33,400 nucleotides of DNA from contig JACPFL010000097.1 in the NCBI GenBank assembly GCA_016183025.1, positions 1-33,400 of the forward strand, read 5' to 3'. This stretch comes from Deltaproteobacteria bacterium. GTDB taxonomy: Bacteria; Desulfobacterota; JACPFL01. Shown here piece after piece: positions 23,978 to 32,119 of the stretch. The notes beneath the pieces are model-generated. The model was given only the letters and a program-made list of their open reading frames with translations. It did not search any database and was not told the origin of the DNA. The first letter of the stretch is position 1. Every line of letters begins with the position of its first letter. A program made the translations under genes and the position numbers.

Positions 23978-23993
23978 TGGCACGGTTCCTGCT
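23978..23993 (+). promoter_or_regulatory. Sigma54-like promoter of the plus-strand amidohydrolase
   Basis: TGGCACGGTTCCTGCT fits the sigma54 consensus TGGCAC-N5-TTGCT with one mismatch and keeps the invariant GG-N10-GC. The predicted start is near 24003, giving a leader of about 80 bases. A dyad, ACCGA-A-TCGGT, lies at 24002-24012. No enhancer-binding protein gene is in the window. Confidence 0.5.
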
Positions 23994-24056
23994 AGATCCA
24001 CACCGAATCGGTTTGCCCTAACCCGGTGGTGCGGGTGGGGTCCCGAACCCACATAG

Positions 24057-24080
24057 GGGGCAAGTCCCCGGGAGGTGATC
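24057..24080 (+). promoter_or_regulatory. Leader hairpin next to a full-length Shine-Dalgarno
   Basis: GGAGGTGATC at 24071-24080 is complementary over 10 bases to the end of 16S rRNA and decides the start at 24086. A hairpin, GGGG-CAAGT-CCCC (24057-24069), ends two bases before it, so the CCCC could alternatively pair with the GGGAGG and hide the site. Confidence 0.45.
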
Positions 24081-24085
24081 TGGCG

Positions 24086-25309
24086 ATGACCTATGATCTC
24101 CTGCTCAAGGGCGGGCGGATCGTGGACCCTGCCCAGGAGCTGGACTGCATCGCACACCTGGGGATCTCGGGCGGCCGGATCGCCGGGATCAGCCCCGACA
24201 TCGGGGCGGGCCAGGCACGGCGCACCCTGGATGTCACCGGCCTGCTGGTCCTCCCCGGCCTGATCGATCTGCACGTGCACTGCTACCAGCATGTGCTCTC
24301 CTCGGGACTCCAGCCGGACTCGGTGGGGGTGCACGCGGGGGTCACGAGCGTCGTCGACCAGGGGAGCGTCGGGGTCTACACCTTCCAGGGCTTCAGGAAG
24401 TTCATCGTCGAGCCCGCCTCCACGGCGGTCTACTGCTTCCTCTCCGCCACCTGCATGGGCGCCCCCACGCAGATCTTCCGGACCCCCGCCCTGTTGGGGC
24501 CGGAGCTGATCGACGTGGAAGCCACCGTCCAGCTCATCCAGGCCCACCGCGACATCATCCGGGGCGTCAAGGTCTTCGGAGAGACCGGCAGCTTCTCCCG
24601 CTGGGGCGGTGAGGTCGTGGCCCTCGGAAAGCGGATCGCGGCCATGGCCGGGGTCCCCCTCTACGTCCACACCGGCAGCCTGCTCCCGGTCCGCGAGCCC
24701 TTCGCCCTCAGCCCCGAGGACGTGCTCCCCAAGCTCCTGCCCATGCTGGGCCCGGGCGACATCCTGGCCCATCCCTTCAGCTTCGCTCCCGGCGGGATGA
24801 CGACCCCCGACGGTCGGGTCCTGCCGGCGGTTTTGGATGCCATGGAACAGGGGGTCCGGGTGGACGTGGGGCACGGGCTCCACTTCAGCTTCGAGGTGGC
24901 GCGCAAGGTCCTGGACCAGGGGCTCATCCCCTTCACGATCGGCTCGGACCAGCACGGCGATCTGGACATCCCCGGCATGTCCACCCGCAGCGACACCAGC
25001 CTCACCCTGGCGATGTCAAAGCTCCTGACCTTGGGACTGGCGTTCCCCCAGGTCCTGGCCATGGCCACGGTCAAGCCCGCGACGGCCCGCGGGCTCGCGG
25101 ACCGGGCCGGCGGCCTGAAGCCCGGGATGCCTGCGGACATCTCGGTGATCGCCCTGCAGGAGGGGCGATGGACCTACCGGGACTGCGTGGGTGGGACCCT
25201 GGAGGGGCGGCAGCGGCTTGTCCCGGTCATGGCCATCCGGGGCGGCCGCGTCTATCCGGTGAACTCGGCCTTCCTCCCCTCGCTGGAAGCCCTGCAGGAG
25301 GGCGAGTGA
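24086..25309 (+). CDS. Metal-dependent amidohydrolase/deacetylase (COG3964-like)
   Basis: 407-residue TIM-barrel amidohydrolase of the dihydroorotase-like branch. Ligands visible: H63 and H65 in LHVHCY, K162 in GVKVFGE (probable carbamylated Lys), H195 in YVHTGS, H229 in LAHPFSF and D288 in GSDQHGD. This is a complete binuclear site. It would hydrolyse an amide, imide or acetylated amino compound in the cytosol. The layout with PGLIDLHVH and GVTSVVDQGS resembles COG3964 enzymes more than true dihydroorotases. The start at 24086 is fixed by the strong ribosome site; a longer frame from 24026 is less likely. It is divergent from the Mo-hydroxylase operon and convergent (14-base gap) with the alpha/beta hydrolase gene. 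Confidence 0.88.
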   Translation: MTYDLLLKGGRIVDPAQELDCIAHLGISGGRIAGISPDIGAGQARRTLDVTGLLVLPGLIDLHVHCYQHVLSSGLQPDSVGVHAGVTSVVDQGSVGVYTFQGFRKFIVEPASTAVYCFLSATCMGAPTQIFRTPALLGPELIDVEATVQLIQAHRDIIRGVKVFGETGSFSRWGGEVVALGKRIAAMAGVPLYVHTGSLLPVREPFALSPEDVLPKLLPMLGPGDILAHPFSFAPGGMTTPDGRVLPAVLDAMEQGVRVDVGHGLHFSFEVARKVLDQGLIPFTIGSDQHGDLDIPGMSTRSDTSLTLAMSKLLTLGLAFPQVLAMATVKPATARGLADRAGGLKPGMPADISVIALQEGRWTYRDCVGGTLEGRQRLVPVMAIRGGRVYPVNSAFLPSLEALQEGE

Positions 25310-25323
25310 CGGCTGCTCGCCTG

Positions 25324-25974
25324 TCATGGGTCACCTTCGATCCGTGCGCGGACGAAGGAGGCCAGCGCGGCGGTCACCTCGTCCAGGCGTCCTTCGAAGA
25401 AGTGGTCAGCCCCCTCGATCCAGGCCAGCGCCTTTGGCCCCGGCGCAGCCTCGTAGAGACTCTGTAGCGCTGCTGGGTCCCCGAACTCATCCTGGCTCCC
25501 CTGAACCAGCAGCACGGGTTTCCGGCAGTCCCGGAGGAAGCTGAACTCCGCGGTCTTCGTGGGAATGCCGATCCCGACAAGGGTGGAGACCCGCGGGTCC
25601 GCGCACCCCACGCGCAGCCCGACCCAGGCCCCGAACGAGTACCCTGCGACCCACACGTCCCGCATCGGGAATCGGCCTGCCAGGTAGTCCAGCGCCGCCC
25701 GGACGTCCTCCTGCTCACCTTCGCCGTGGGCAAAGCTCCCGGTGCTCCGCCCCACGCCACGGAAATTGAAGCGCAGGACCCCGAAGCCCGCCTCCCTCAG
25801 CGTGCGGGCCGCGTAGTAGACGACCTTGTTGTGCATGGTCCCGCCGTACTCGGGGTGCGGATGGCAGAGCACCGCGAGCCGGTCCGGTGGTCCCCCCTCG
25901 GGGAGCTGGAGGATCCCCTCCAGCTGCCCGTCGGCCTTTGGAATCGTCAGGCTCGAGGTGTGGGGCGCGTCCAT
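25324..25974 (-). CDS. Alpha/beta hydrolase (COG2945-like)
   Basis: 216-residue cytoplasmic serine hydrolase. The nucleophile is S113 in GYSFGA, the acid is D162 in GSQDEFGD and the base is H191 in GADHFF, with the oxyanion-side CHPHPEYGGTMHNKVV block near residue 37. These are the hallmarks of the short, lid-less COG2945 family, whose substrates are mostly unknown esters. Its ATG at 25974 shares one base with the TGA of the preceding gene (TGATG), so it is coupled to it. Last gene of the operon that starts at 27541. Confidence 0.9.
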   Translation of the reverse strand: MDAPHTSSLTIPKADGQLEGILQLPEGGPPDRLAVLCHPHPEYGGTMHNKVVYYAARTLREAGFGVLRFNFRGVGRSTGSFAHGEGEQEDVRAALDYLAGRFPMRDVWVAGYSFGAWVGLRVGCADPRVSTLVGIGIPTKTAEFSFLRDCRKPVLLVQGSQDEFGDPAALQSLYEAAPGPKALAWIEGADHFFEGRLDEVTAALASFVRARIEGDP

Positions 25975-26537
25975 CAGAGCGGCTCGTCCAGGGCCAGGAT
26001 CTCGTCGAACGCATAGCGGAGCGCCCAGGCCCTGGCTGCCATCCCCGGAACCCGATCCGCCTCGGTCCTCCCTCCCAGGAGCCGGGTCCGGGCGCGGGTC
26101 ATAATCGCGGAGGGGTGCTTGCAGTGGCTGATCTCCTCAATGAGGAGTTTCGCCAGGGCATCGTAGATCTCGAAGGTCTCCCGGTGATAGCCGATGTTGT
26201 AGAGCGGCGCCATCCGGTTGATGATCTCGACGATGGCTTCCTGCACCTCACCCAGCGTGACGCAGGCGGGCTCGGGAGCCCCCGGCGGGGAGGCGCGATC
26301 CGGATCCCCTGGCCGGACGGCCTCTGGCCTTCCGGGCTCCGTGGAGAGCTGGGCCAGGCCGCTGACGACCCCGGGCAGACCCAGGATCACGACCCCCAGC
26401 CCGAGGGCCCTCAGGATCAGGAGGGACCGACCGGCCACGCGCCCTTCCCGCAAAACGCGAAGGCCGCCCCGGCGTCCTGCCGGCGCGGCCTTCGAGGCAC
26501 TCCTCATTGGCTCGCCCGGTGGCGGGCGATCTATCAC
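25974..26537 (-). CDS. Membrane-anchored protein of unknown function
   Basis: 187 residues; no family recognised. An Arg/Ala-rich basic N-terminus is followed by a hydrophobic segment at about 39-62 (LLILRALGLGVVILGLPGVV), then a Pro-rich linker. A probably periplasmic helical domain of about 95 residues (about 90-187) contains two Cys (C92 and one in SHCKHPSAIM) and several His, including one next to the second Cys. The pattern fits a type II membrane protein or an uncleaved signal anchor. GTG 26537 overlaps the amidohydrolase stop (GTGA); ATG 26507 is an alternative start. It lies between two hydrolase genes, so it is presumably part of the same job. Confidence 0.65.
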   Translation of the reverse strand: MIDRPPPGEPMRSASKAAPAGRRGGLRVLREGRVAGRSLLILRALGLGVVILGLPGVVSGLAQLSTEPGRPEAVRPGDPDRASPPGAPEPACVTLGEVQEAIVEIINRMAPLYNIGYHRETFEIYDALAKLLIEEISHCKHPSAIMTRARTRLLGGRTEADRVPGMAARAWALRYAFDEILALDEPL

Positions 26538-27541
26538 GAGAGCTTGAAGAACCGCTTCGCGTTCTCGCTCAGGATCCTCCGCTTCAGCCCGTCCGACAGG
26601 TCGGACCGCTTCTCGATCATGTGCGCAGAGTCGAAGGTCATGTCCCAGTGCGGGTAGTCCGAGGCGTAGAGGATCTGCGTCTCGCCGACCCGCTCCGCGA
26701 CGTAAGCGATCATCTCCTCATCCGGCTCACACCCAAAGTAGAGCTGCCCCGTCTTCAGGTACTCGCTCGGCTTCCGCTTCAGCACCGGCGCCTCCACCCG
26801 CCCCCGCATCTCGTACTCCTCATCCATCCGCTCGAACCAGAACGGCACCCACCCCACCCCCGCCTCCAGGAAGCCGATCTTCAGCCGCGGGAACAGCTCC
26901 GGGATCCCCCCGAAGATCATCCCCGCGCACTGCCGCATGATCGGAAACGGGTGCGCGCAGGTGTGCAGCGCCAAGAACTGCTCGAAGATCTCCAGCCCCG
27001 GCTCCTCACCCCCGCTGGCGTGGATGCAGATCGGCACGTCCAGCCGCTGCGCCTCCGCGTAGATCGGCCAGAACTCCTTGTGCCCCAGGTTCTTCCCGTG
27101 CCCGTGCGCGGCCAGCATCCCTCCCAGCAACCCCAGCTTCGTCACAGCCCGGTTCAGCTCCTTCGCCGCCTCGGGGACGTCCTGCGTCTGCAGCAGCGCC
27201 ACGCCCTTCAGGCGCGGCGCCTGCCGCCCCACGTCCGCCAGGAGTTCGTTGTACGCCCGGCACAAGCGCACCGCCCACTCCGGCTCCCGCACCCGGCCGA
27301 TGAAGAGCCCGTTGGTCGGGAACAGGACCGAGATGTCCACCCCCTGCAAATCCATGTCCTTCAGCCGGGTCTCGATGTCGAACGTCCGCCTCCCCATGGT
27401 GCCGTAGATGTGGCGGTCCCAGTTTTCCTGGGGGTAGTACGGCTTGCGGCGCCGGTTGTAGGGTTCACCGAGGTAGCGGTCGAGATCTTCGTCGCGTTCC
27501 AGGATGTGCCCGTCGGCATCAATGACCGTCAGCCCTTGCAT
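26534..27541 (-). CDS. Amidohydrolase_2-family metal-dependent hydrolase or decarboxylase
   Basis: 335-residue TIM barrel of PF04909, which contains ACMSD, gamma-resorcylate decarboxylase and related enzymes. Likely metal ligands are the DADGH opening (D8, D10, H12), H174 in IHASGG and D295 in ASDYPHWD. The EAGVGWVPFWFERMDEEYE segment near 226-244 is characteristic of members linked to aromatic breakdown. ATG 27541 follows GGGAGGGGGAAGG and a good promoter, so it heads a three-gene operon. It could decarboxylate or hydrolyse a ring-cleavage product; the sequence does not choose. Confidence 0.92.
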   Translation of the reverse strand: MQGLTVIDADGHILERDEDLDRYLGEPYNRRRKPYYPQENWDRHIYGTMGRRTFDIETRLKDMDLQGVDISVLFPTNGLFIGRVREPEWAVRLCRAYNELLADVGRQAPRLKGVALLQTQDVPEAAKELNRAVTKLGLLGGMLAAHGHGKNLGHKEFWPIYAEAQRLDVPICIHASGGEEPGLEIFEQFLALHTCAHPFPIMRQCAGMIFGGIPELFPRLKIGFLEAGVGWVPFWFERMDEEYEMRGRVEAPVLKRKPSEYLKTGQLYFGCEPDEEMIAYVAERVGETQILYASDYPHWDMTFDSAHMIEKRSDLSDGLKRRILSENAKRFFKLS

Positions 27542-27594
27542 AGCCTTCCCCCTCCCTCAGGCAGATCCGCCCTCGGACCTGCGATTAAGGTAGG

Positions 27595-27623
27595 ATTATA
27601 GGGCGAAGAGGCGGGCGCTTCAA
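27595..27623 (-). promoter_or_regulatory. Sigma70-like promoter of the amidohydrolase operon
   Basis: Minus strand TTGAAG (27618-27623, 4 of 6), 17-base spacer, perfect TATAAT (27595-27600). Start near 27588 and a leader of about 46 bases. The clearest promoter in the window; it lies in the 127-base gap after the thiamine-diphosphate enzyme gene, where no terminator is obvious. Confidence 0.65.
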
Positions 27624-27668
27624 GGCCTTCCCCCCCACGCTTCTCGACTCAGAGAGGGTCAGCCGACG

Positions 27669-29372
27669 CTATGCCCGACGGGCCTGGGCCGCGCGGTGGA
27701 AGGCCAGGTGGGAGCGGGCGAAGCGCTCCATGAGGGCGCTGCACTCCTCCCCGTCCAGGAGGATCTCCACCACCGTCGGCTTCTGGCCGAGCCCCACCTC
27801 CTTGAGGGCGCCCTCCAGCTCCGCCTCCCGGCTAACCCGCCGGCCCTCGGCGCCGAAGGACGCCGCCAGGGCAGCGAAGTCCGGATTGGTGAGATCCACG
27901 CCGATGTAGCGCCCGCCATAGCGCTGCCGCTGGTGGTCCTTGATCCCGAGGAACCCCATGTTGTTGAACACCACCACCCCCACCCCGAGGCCGCAGCGGC
28001 AGGCCGTCTCGAGCTCCCCCAGGGTCATGGCGAAATCGCCGTCCCCGACCAGGGCGACCACCTGACGCCGGGGGAAGGCCAGCTTGGCGCCGAGCGCCGC
28101 CGGGAACGCAAACCCCATGGAGGCGAGCCCCGTGGAGTGGAGGTAGCGGCGAGGCCCCTTCACCGGAAGCTTGCTGAAGAAGGACGTGTGTTGCCCGGCC
28201 CCCACACAGAGGAGCGCGTCAGGATCCAGGCCCTCCATGAGGGCCTTCACGAGCTGGTCCGGCCGCACTCGCCCACCCCGGGGGACGTCCGCAAAGAGGG
28301 CTGCCTGCTCCTTCTCCCACGCCCGCTTCAGCTCCCCCGTCCGGTTCTCCCAGCCCAGGCCAGGCCGGGCCCCCCGGTGGTCCATCTCCGTCTGCAGGGC
28401 TTCGAGAAACGCCAGGATGTCGCCGGACATGGCGAGAGCCGCGGGATACGGGACACCGAGGCGTGCCGGATCGATCTCCACCTGGATGATCCGGGCTACC
28501 TGGGGAATGAGCGTCCAGTTCAAGGTCGCCGTATCGGAGAAGCGGGCCCCGAGGGCCAGGATCAGGTCCGCGCTGGCCAGGGCCCCGGACGCCGTTTCGC
28601 TCCCCATCTGTCCGACCGGCCCGAGAGCGCAGGGGTGATCCTCCGGGAGGATTCCCCTCCCCATCCCCGTCGTCAGGACAGGGAGCCGCAGCCGCTCGAC
28701 AAGGCCCCGGAGGGCCTCGCCGGCCCCGGAGCTGACCGCGCCTCCTCCGGCAAGGACAACGGGCGCCCGGGCTTCGAGGAGGAGGGCGACGGCGGCCTCG
28801 ACTTCTTTCCGGGACGGGGAAGGGCGATGGAGGGGGAGGGTGAGCGGGCCAGGCCCGGGGTCATTCCCCTCGACCGCGGCCTGCTGAACATCCTTGGGGA
28901 TCCCGACGAAGACCGGTCCTGGCCGCCCGGAGACGGTGGCGGTGAGGGCCTGACGCAGGCTCCTCGGAAGCTCCCCTGCCGTGGGCGCACGGACCGCCCA
29001 CTTTGTGATGGGCCGGAACAGAGAGAGCAGGTCCACGATATGGCGACCGTCTCGCGGGAGCCTCCAGCTCTCCTCTTCGCCGGCGATGACCAGCAGGGGG
29101 ACCGAATCTTTGAAGGCAGAGGCGACTCCACAGACGACGTTGCAGGCCCCCGGCCCGCCCTGCACCAGACACGCGGCGAGGGAGCCGGTGGCCCTGGCGT
29201 ACCCGTCCGCCATGGCCGCCGCCCCATGCTCGTGGCGGGCCGAGAGGTAGGTCACCTCCCCCTGGGCGTGCAGGGCGTCGAGGATGTCGAGGGTGGTCGT
29301 GCTGGACACGCCGAACGCGTACCGCACCCCGGCAGCGGCCAGGAACCGGACGGTCAGCTCCGCCCCGGTCAT
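27669..29372 (-). CDS. Thiamine-diphosphate-dependent enzyme (acetolactate synthase-like)
   Basis: 567-residue ThDP enzyme with the three usual domains: N-terminal pyrimidine-binding domain with catalytic E48 (ARHEHGAAAMADGYAR), a middle domain at about 190-330, and a C-terminal pyrophosphate-binding domain with the GDG...NN motif (GDG 443-445, NN 470-471). Such enzymes decarboxylate or ligate 2-oxo acids: acetolactate synthase, benzoylformate, sulfopyruvate or oxalyl-CoA decarboxylase, sulfoacetaldehyde acetyltransferase. No regulatory subunit gene is adjacent, so a catabolic rather than biosynthetic role is likely. ATG 29372 overlaps the binding-protein stop (ATGA) and the gene ends the transporter operon. 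Confidence 0.92.
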   Translation of the reverse strand: MTGAELTVRFLAAAGVRYAFGVSSTTTLDILDALHAQGEVTYLSARHEHGAAAMADGYARATGSLAACLVQGGPGACNVVCGVASAFKDSVPLLVIAGEEESWRLPRDGRHIVDLLSLFRPITKWAVRAPTAGELPRSLRQALTATVSGRPGPVFVGIPKDVQQAAVEGNDPGPGPLTLPLHRPSPSRKEVEAAVALLLEARAPVVLAGGGAVSSGAGEALRGLVERLRLPVLTTGMGRGILPEDHPCALGPVGQMGSETASGALASADLILALGARFSDTATLNWTLIPQVARIIQVEIDPARLGVPYPAALAMSGDILAFLEALQTEMDHRGARPGLGWENRTGELKRAWEKEQAALFADVPRGGRVRPDQLVKALMEGLDPDALLCVGAGQHTSFFSKLPVKGPRRYLHSTGLASMGFAFPAALGAKLAFPRRQVVALVGDGDFAMTLGELETACRCGLGVGVVVFNNMGFLGIKDHQRQRYGGRYIGVDLTNPDFAALAASFGAEGRRVSREAELEGALKEVGLGQKPTVVEILLDGEECSALMERFARSHLAFHRAAQARRA

Positions 29373-30382
29373 CGACCGCCCTCCGGCACGGCGAAGAGCT
29401 CGACGGCCTTCGCGGGCTTGTCCATGGCCCTGACCTCGTACATCCGGTCATAGAACGTTTGGACCTTGCCGAGCATCTCGGACGTCAGCGGCTGATTGAT
29501 CCAGTTCCGCCGCTGCGCCTGGAGGACCTCCCGGGCCATCGCCTCGTCCAGGCGGAATTGCTTGTTCGAGGCAAACCGCTTCGCCACCGCCTCCGCGTTT
29601 TCCTCCAGGAGCCCCGCGGTCTCGAAGATCGCCCGGACCAGGCTCCAGATCGCCTGGGGCTGACGCCGCAGGGTCTCGGCTTTGGCCACGAGGGCCGTGT
29701 GGAACCATGGGGTGCCGAAGGCCTTCTCGTAGATCTCCTGCGGCGCCCCCAGGGCCCGGAACCTGCCGCTCTTCAGGGCCCTGAAGGTATGAGGCTCGAA
29801 GAGCGTCCCTCCCGCCAGGTCTCCCCGCTCGAGGGCGGCCACGAGGGTCGGCGGCGGGAGGGACTTGAGCTGGAGGTCCTTTTTCACATCGATGCGGACG
29901 GCCCGGAACGCGAAGTCGGTGATGTAGTACCCGGTCCCGCTGAGGGTCGTCACCCCGAACGGTTTCCCCCGGAACTCCTCGATCCTCGTAATGGGGGACT
30001 CCTTCCGCACCACGATCATGTAGTCCGCTTTGCTGGCCAGGGCGACCCCTCTGACCGGGATCCCCTCGGCCACCATGACCGCCAGGGGGAGGACCCCGAA
30101 GTTCACGTCGATGTCAACTGCGCCGGCCTTGATGGCGTTGTACTTGTCTCCGGCTGCCATGAACGCCTTCACGGTGATCTCGATCCCGTACTTCTTCCGG
30201 TAGTCCCCATACCGCGCCTGATACTCCGGAGAGGTGAGCAGCTCCAGGGCCTGGATCTCAGCGTTCGTGGCGACGATGTACACGACGTTGAGTTTGACCT
30301 GGCCGTGGCTCACCGATGGCGCACCCCCGATGAGCACGAGGACGAGGACTGCGGCGAGAAGAATCCCTGCTCGAGGTGCCAT
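29369..30382 (-). CDS. NMT1/TauA-like ABC substrate-binding protein
   Basis: 337-residue periplasmic binding protein. Signal peptide about 1-30 (a Leu/Val-rich core, cleavage near SHG). The mature part has the class features VVYIVATNAEIQALELL, AGAVDIDVNFG, EEFRGKPFGVTTLSG and TLFEPHTFRAL. Only distantly related to the two binding proteins at 8591-11416. ATG 30382 follows GGAGGGAGTGACC; a longer frame to 30541 would bury the signal. It serves the importer at 31319-33400. Ligand likely a small organic anion such as a sulfonate or carboxylate. Confidence 0.9.
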   Translation of the reverse strand: MAPRAGILLAAVLVLVLIGGAPSVSHGQVKLNVVYIVATNAEIQALELLTSPEYQARYGDYRKKYGIEITVKAFMAAGDKYNAIKAGAVDIDVNFGVLPLAVMVAEGIPVRGVALASKADYMIVVRKESPITRIEEFRGKPFGVTTLSGTGYYITDFAFRAVRIDVKKDLQLKSLPPPTLVAALERGDLAGGTLFEPHTFRALKSGRFRALGAPQEIYEKAFGTPWFHTALVAKAETLRRQPQAIWSLVRAIFETAGLLEENAEAVAKRFASNKQFRLDEAMAREVLQAQRRNWINQPLTSEMLGKVQTFYDRMYEVRAMDKPAKAVELFAVPEGGR

Positions 30383-30443
30383 GGTCACTCCCTCCTTTTC
30401 CTGCTCCCGGCTTGCCAACCTGACGCCCTCCGCTCTCCTGCCC

Positions 30444-31337
30444 TCATCGCGAAGGGCCGACGCGCATGAACCCTGCATGGGCCAGGCGCTCGACGAAAGC
30501 CGTGAGACGGCCCTCCCCTCCCCCGGGTGGGAGCTCGCCAAGCCGGAGGGCGGCGATCCCCCGGAGCAGGGCCCCGGTCGCCGGCGCCATGATCGCCCTG
30601 AGGCCGGCCTCCTCGGCCATGGCCTCGTACTGGTCCATCTCCTCGGCCCGGCGGGCTGCGTGATACCCGAGACTCGGCAGGAACGGCTCCATGGTTCCCA
30701 TGAGCCCCGCGAAATCCTCCCGGAACTTCTCCAAAGCCGCCTCGAAGACGCCGACCGCCTGGGCCGTCACCAGGGCCTCCGTGAGCTGGGCGGCCAGCCC
30801 CTTGTTCAGACCGGCGTAGACCATCTTGAGCGCCGAGGCCTGACCGATCCTCTCCCCGAGGAAGCCGAGGCGGAGCCCGCAGCCCTCAAGCGGCTTGATC
30901 CGATGCGCCTCGGGACCCGACAGGTAGACGACACACCCCCCTGGAAGAGTAGCAGCAGCGCCGATGATCGCGCCATCCACGCAGCTCCCCCCGGCCTCTC
31001 CGATGGCCTCCCCGATCTCCCTGGCGACGCGCGGGGAGATGGCATTGGCCTCGAGGAAGACGGGCGAGGCCCCGGAACCCCTCATCGCCCGGGCCACACT
31101 GGAGGCGACCAGGGGGGCCGCCGTGGGCGGGACCAGGGAGACGATGAGGTCCGCCTCCTCGACCACCTGGGCGATCCCCGGCAGCTCCTCCACCCCCGCC
31201 TCATCCCGAAGCCGGCGGGTCCGCTCCCCCCTTCCCCCGCTATGGGTGACCACCCGAATGCCATGCGCCCGCAAGAGCCTGGCCCAGGCCGCGCCCATCT
31301 GGCCGATGCTGAAGATCCCTACGGTCCTGAAGGCCAT
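30444..31337 (-). CDS. NAD(P)-dependent dehydrogenase of the 6-phosphogluconate/3-hydroxyisobutyrate family (DUF1932 type)
   Basis: 297 residues. N-terminal Rossmann domain with a variant GxGxMG (GIFSIGQMGAAWARLLRAHG at 7-26), then a substrate loop EANAISP and DGAIIG, then an all-helical DUF1932 domain with the probable catalytic Lys in SALKMVYAGLNKG. It would oxidise a hydroxy acid or reduce the matching oxo acid or aldehyde. The first glycine of GxGxxG is Ser-Ile-Gly here, seen in this subfamily. It overlaps the ATPase gene by 19 bases and is followed by the binding-protein gene, so it is locked into the transporter operon. Confidence 0.85.
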   Translation of the reverse strand: MAFRTVGIFSIGQMGAAWARLLRAHGIRVVTHSGGRGERTRRLRDEAGVEELPGIAQVVEEADLIVSLVPPTAAPLVASSVARAMRGSGASPVFLEANAISPRVAREIGEAIGEAGGSCVDGAIIGAAATLPGGCVVYLSGPEAHRIKPLEGCGLRLGFLGERIGQASALKMVYAGLNKGLAAQLTEALVTAQAVGVFEAALEKFREDFAGLMGTMEPFLPSLGYHAARRAEEMDQYEAMAEEAGLRAIMAPATGALLRGIAALRLGELPPGGGEGRLTAFVERLAHAGFMRVGPSR

Positions 31338-32116
31338 TCCTCCTTCTCCCCTCTGTGCTGGACCCTCGTCTCCTCAAAGGCCTCGAGGATCACCCGTTCC
31401 ACCTCGAACAGCTCGGCGGAGCCATACCGCCTGGGCCGCGGCAGGCCCACGGGGATCTCCCGGGCCACCCTGGTGGGCTTTGGCGTGTACAGGAGCACGC
31501 GATCCGCCAGGTAGGCCGCCTCCGTGATGTCGTGGGTCACAAAGAGAACCGTGACCCGGTTCTTCATCCACGTCTGAACCAGCTCCGCCCGGAGATGCCT
31601 GGCCGTGATCTCGTCGAGGCTGCTGAACGGCTCGTCCATGAGCAGGAGGGCCGGCTCGCGGCAGTAGGCCCGGGCCACCGCCACCCGGTGTTGCATCCCC
31701 CCCGAGATCTGATGCGGGGAGTAGTGGCGGTACTCAGCGAGGTTGACCAGGTCGCGGACCGCCTGGATCCGATCCTCCTCCCCCTGGACCCATCGCCCGG
31801 TCTCGGCCCGCAGGGCGAATCGGAGGTTCTCCTCGACCGTCCGCCACGGGAACAGTCTCGGCTGCTGGAAGACGTACCCGTAGCGCAATGGTGTCTGCCG
31901 GAGAGGCCGGCCGTCCAGGAGGATCTCCCCTCCGCTCGGCGGGAGCAGGCCGGCGATCAGGTTCAGGGTGATGGACTTTCCGGAGCCGGAGGGGCCGAGA
32001 AGGCAGAGGAACTCTCCCTCTCTCACGGTGAAGCTCACCCGGTCGAGGACCAGGAGGGGCCCGCCATCGGCGCGGCGAAAGGTCCGGCTCACCTCCTGAA
32101 GGGCGATCGTGCTCAC
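31319..32116 (-). CDS. NitT/TauT-type ABC transporter ATP-binding protein
   Basis: 265-residue ATPase. Walker A GPSGSGKS at 41-48, Q-loop VFQQPRLFPW (82-91), signature ISGGMQHR at 137-144, Walker B LLLMDEP (D161, E162), switch THDITEA. The signature varies from LSGGQ but has the critical SGG. It ends 19 bases inside the dehydrogenase gene and follows the permease by 3 bases. It powers the permeases at 32120-33400. Confidence 0.94.
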   Translation of the reverse strand: MSTIALQEVSRTFRRADGGPLLVLDRVSFTVREGEFLCLLGPSGSGKSITLNLIAGLLPPSGGEILLDGRPLRQTPLRYGYVFQQPRLFPWRTVEENLRFALRAETGRWVQGEEDRIQAVRDLVNLAEYRHYSPHQISGGMQHRVAVARAYCREPALLLMDEPFSSLDEITARHLRAELVQTWMKNRVTVLFVTHDITEAAYLADRVLLYTPKPTRVAREIPVGLPRPRRYGSAELFEVERVILEAFEETRVQHRGEKEEWPSGP

Positions 32117-32119
32117 CGA

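Noticed and set aside
24002-24070. Riboswitch or tRNA-like element in the amidohydrolase leader
   Set aside because: Small hairpins and a T-arm-like patch are visible, but no conserved riboswitch core or full cloverleaf could be found.
24086-25309. Pyrimidine dihydroorotase
   Set aside because: The metal site is shared, but the sequence blocks fit COG3964-type amidohydrolases better and no pyrimidine genes are near.
27696-29453. 585-codon plus-strand frame opposite the ThDP enzyme
   Set aside because: Antisense shadow of a gene with intact E48 and GDG...NN motifs.
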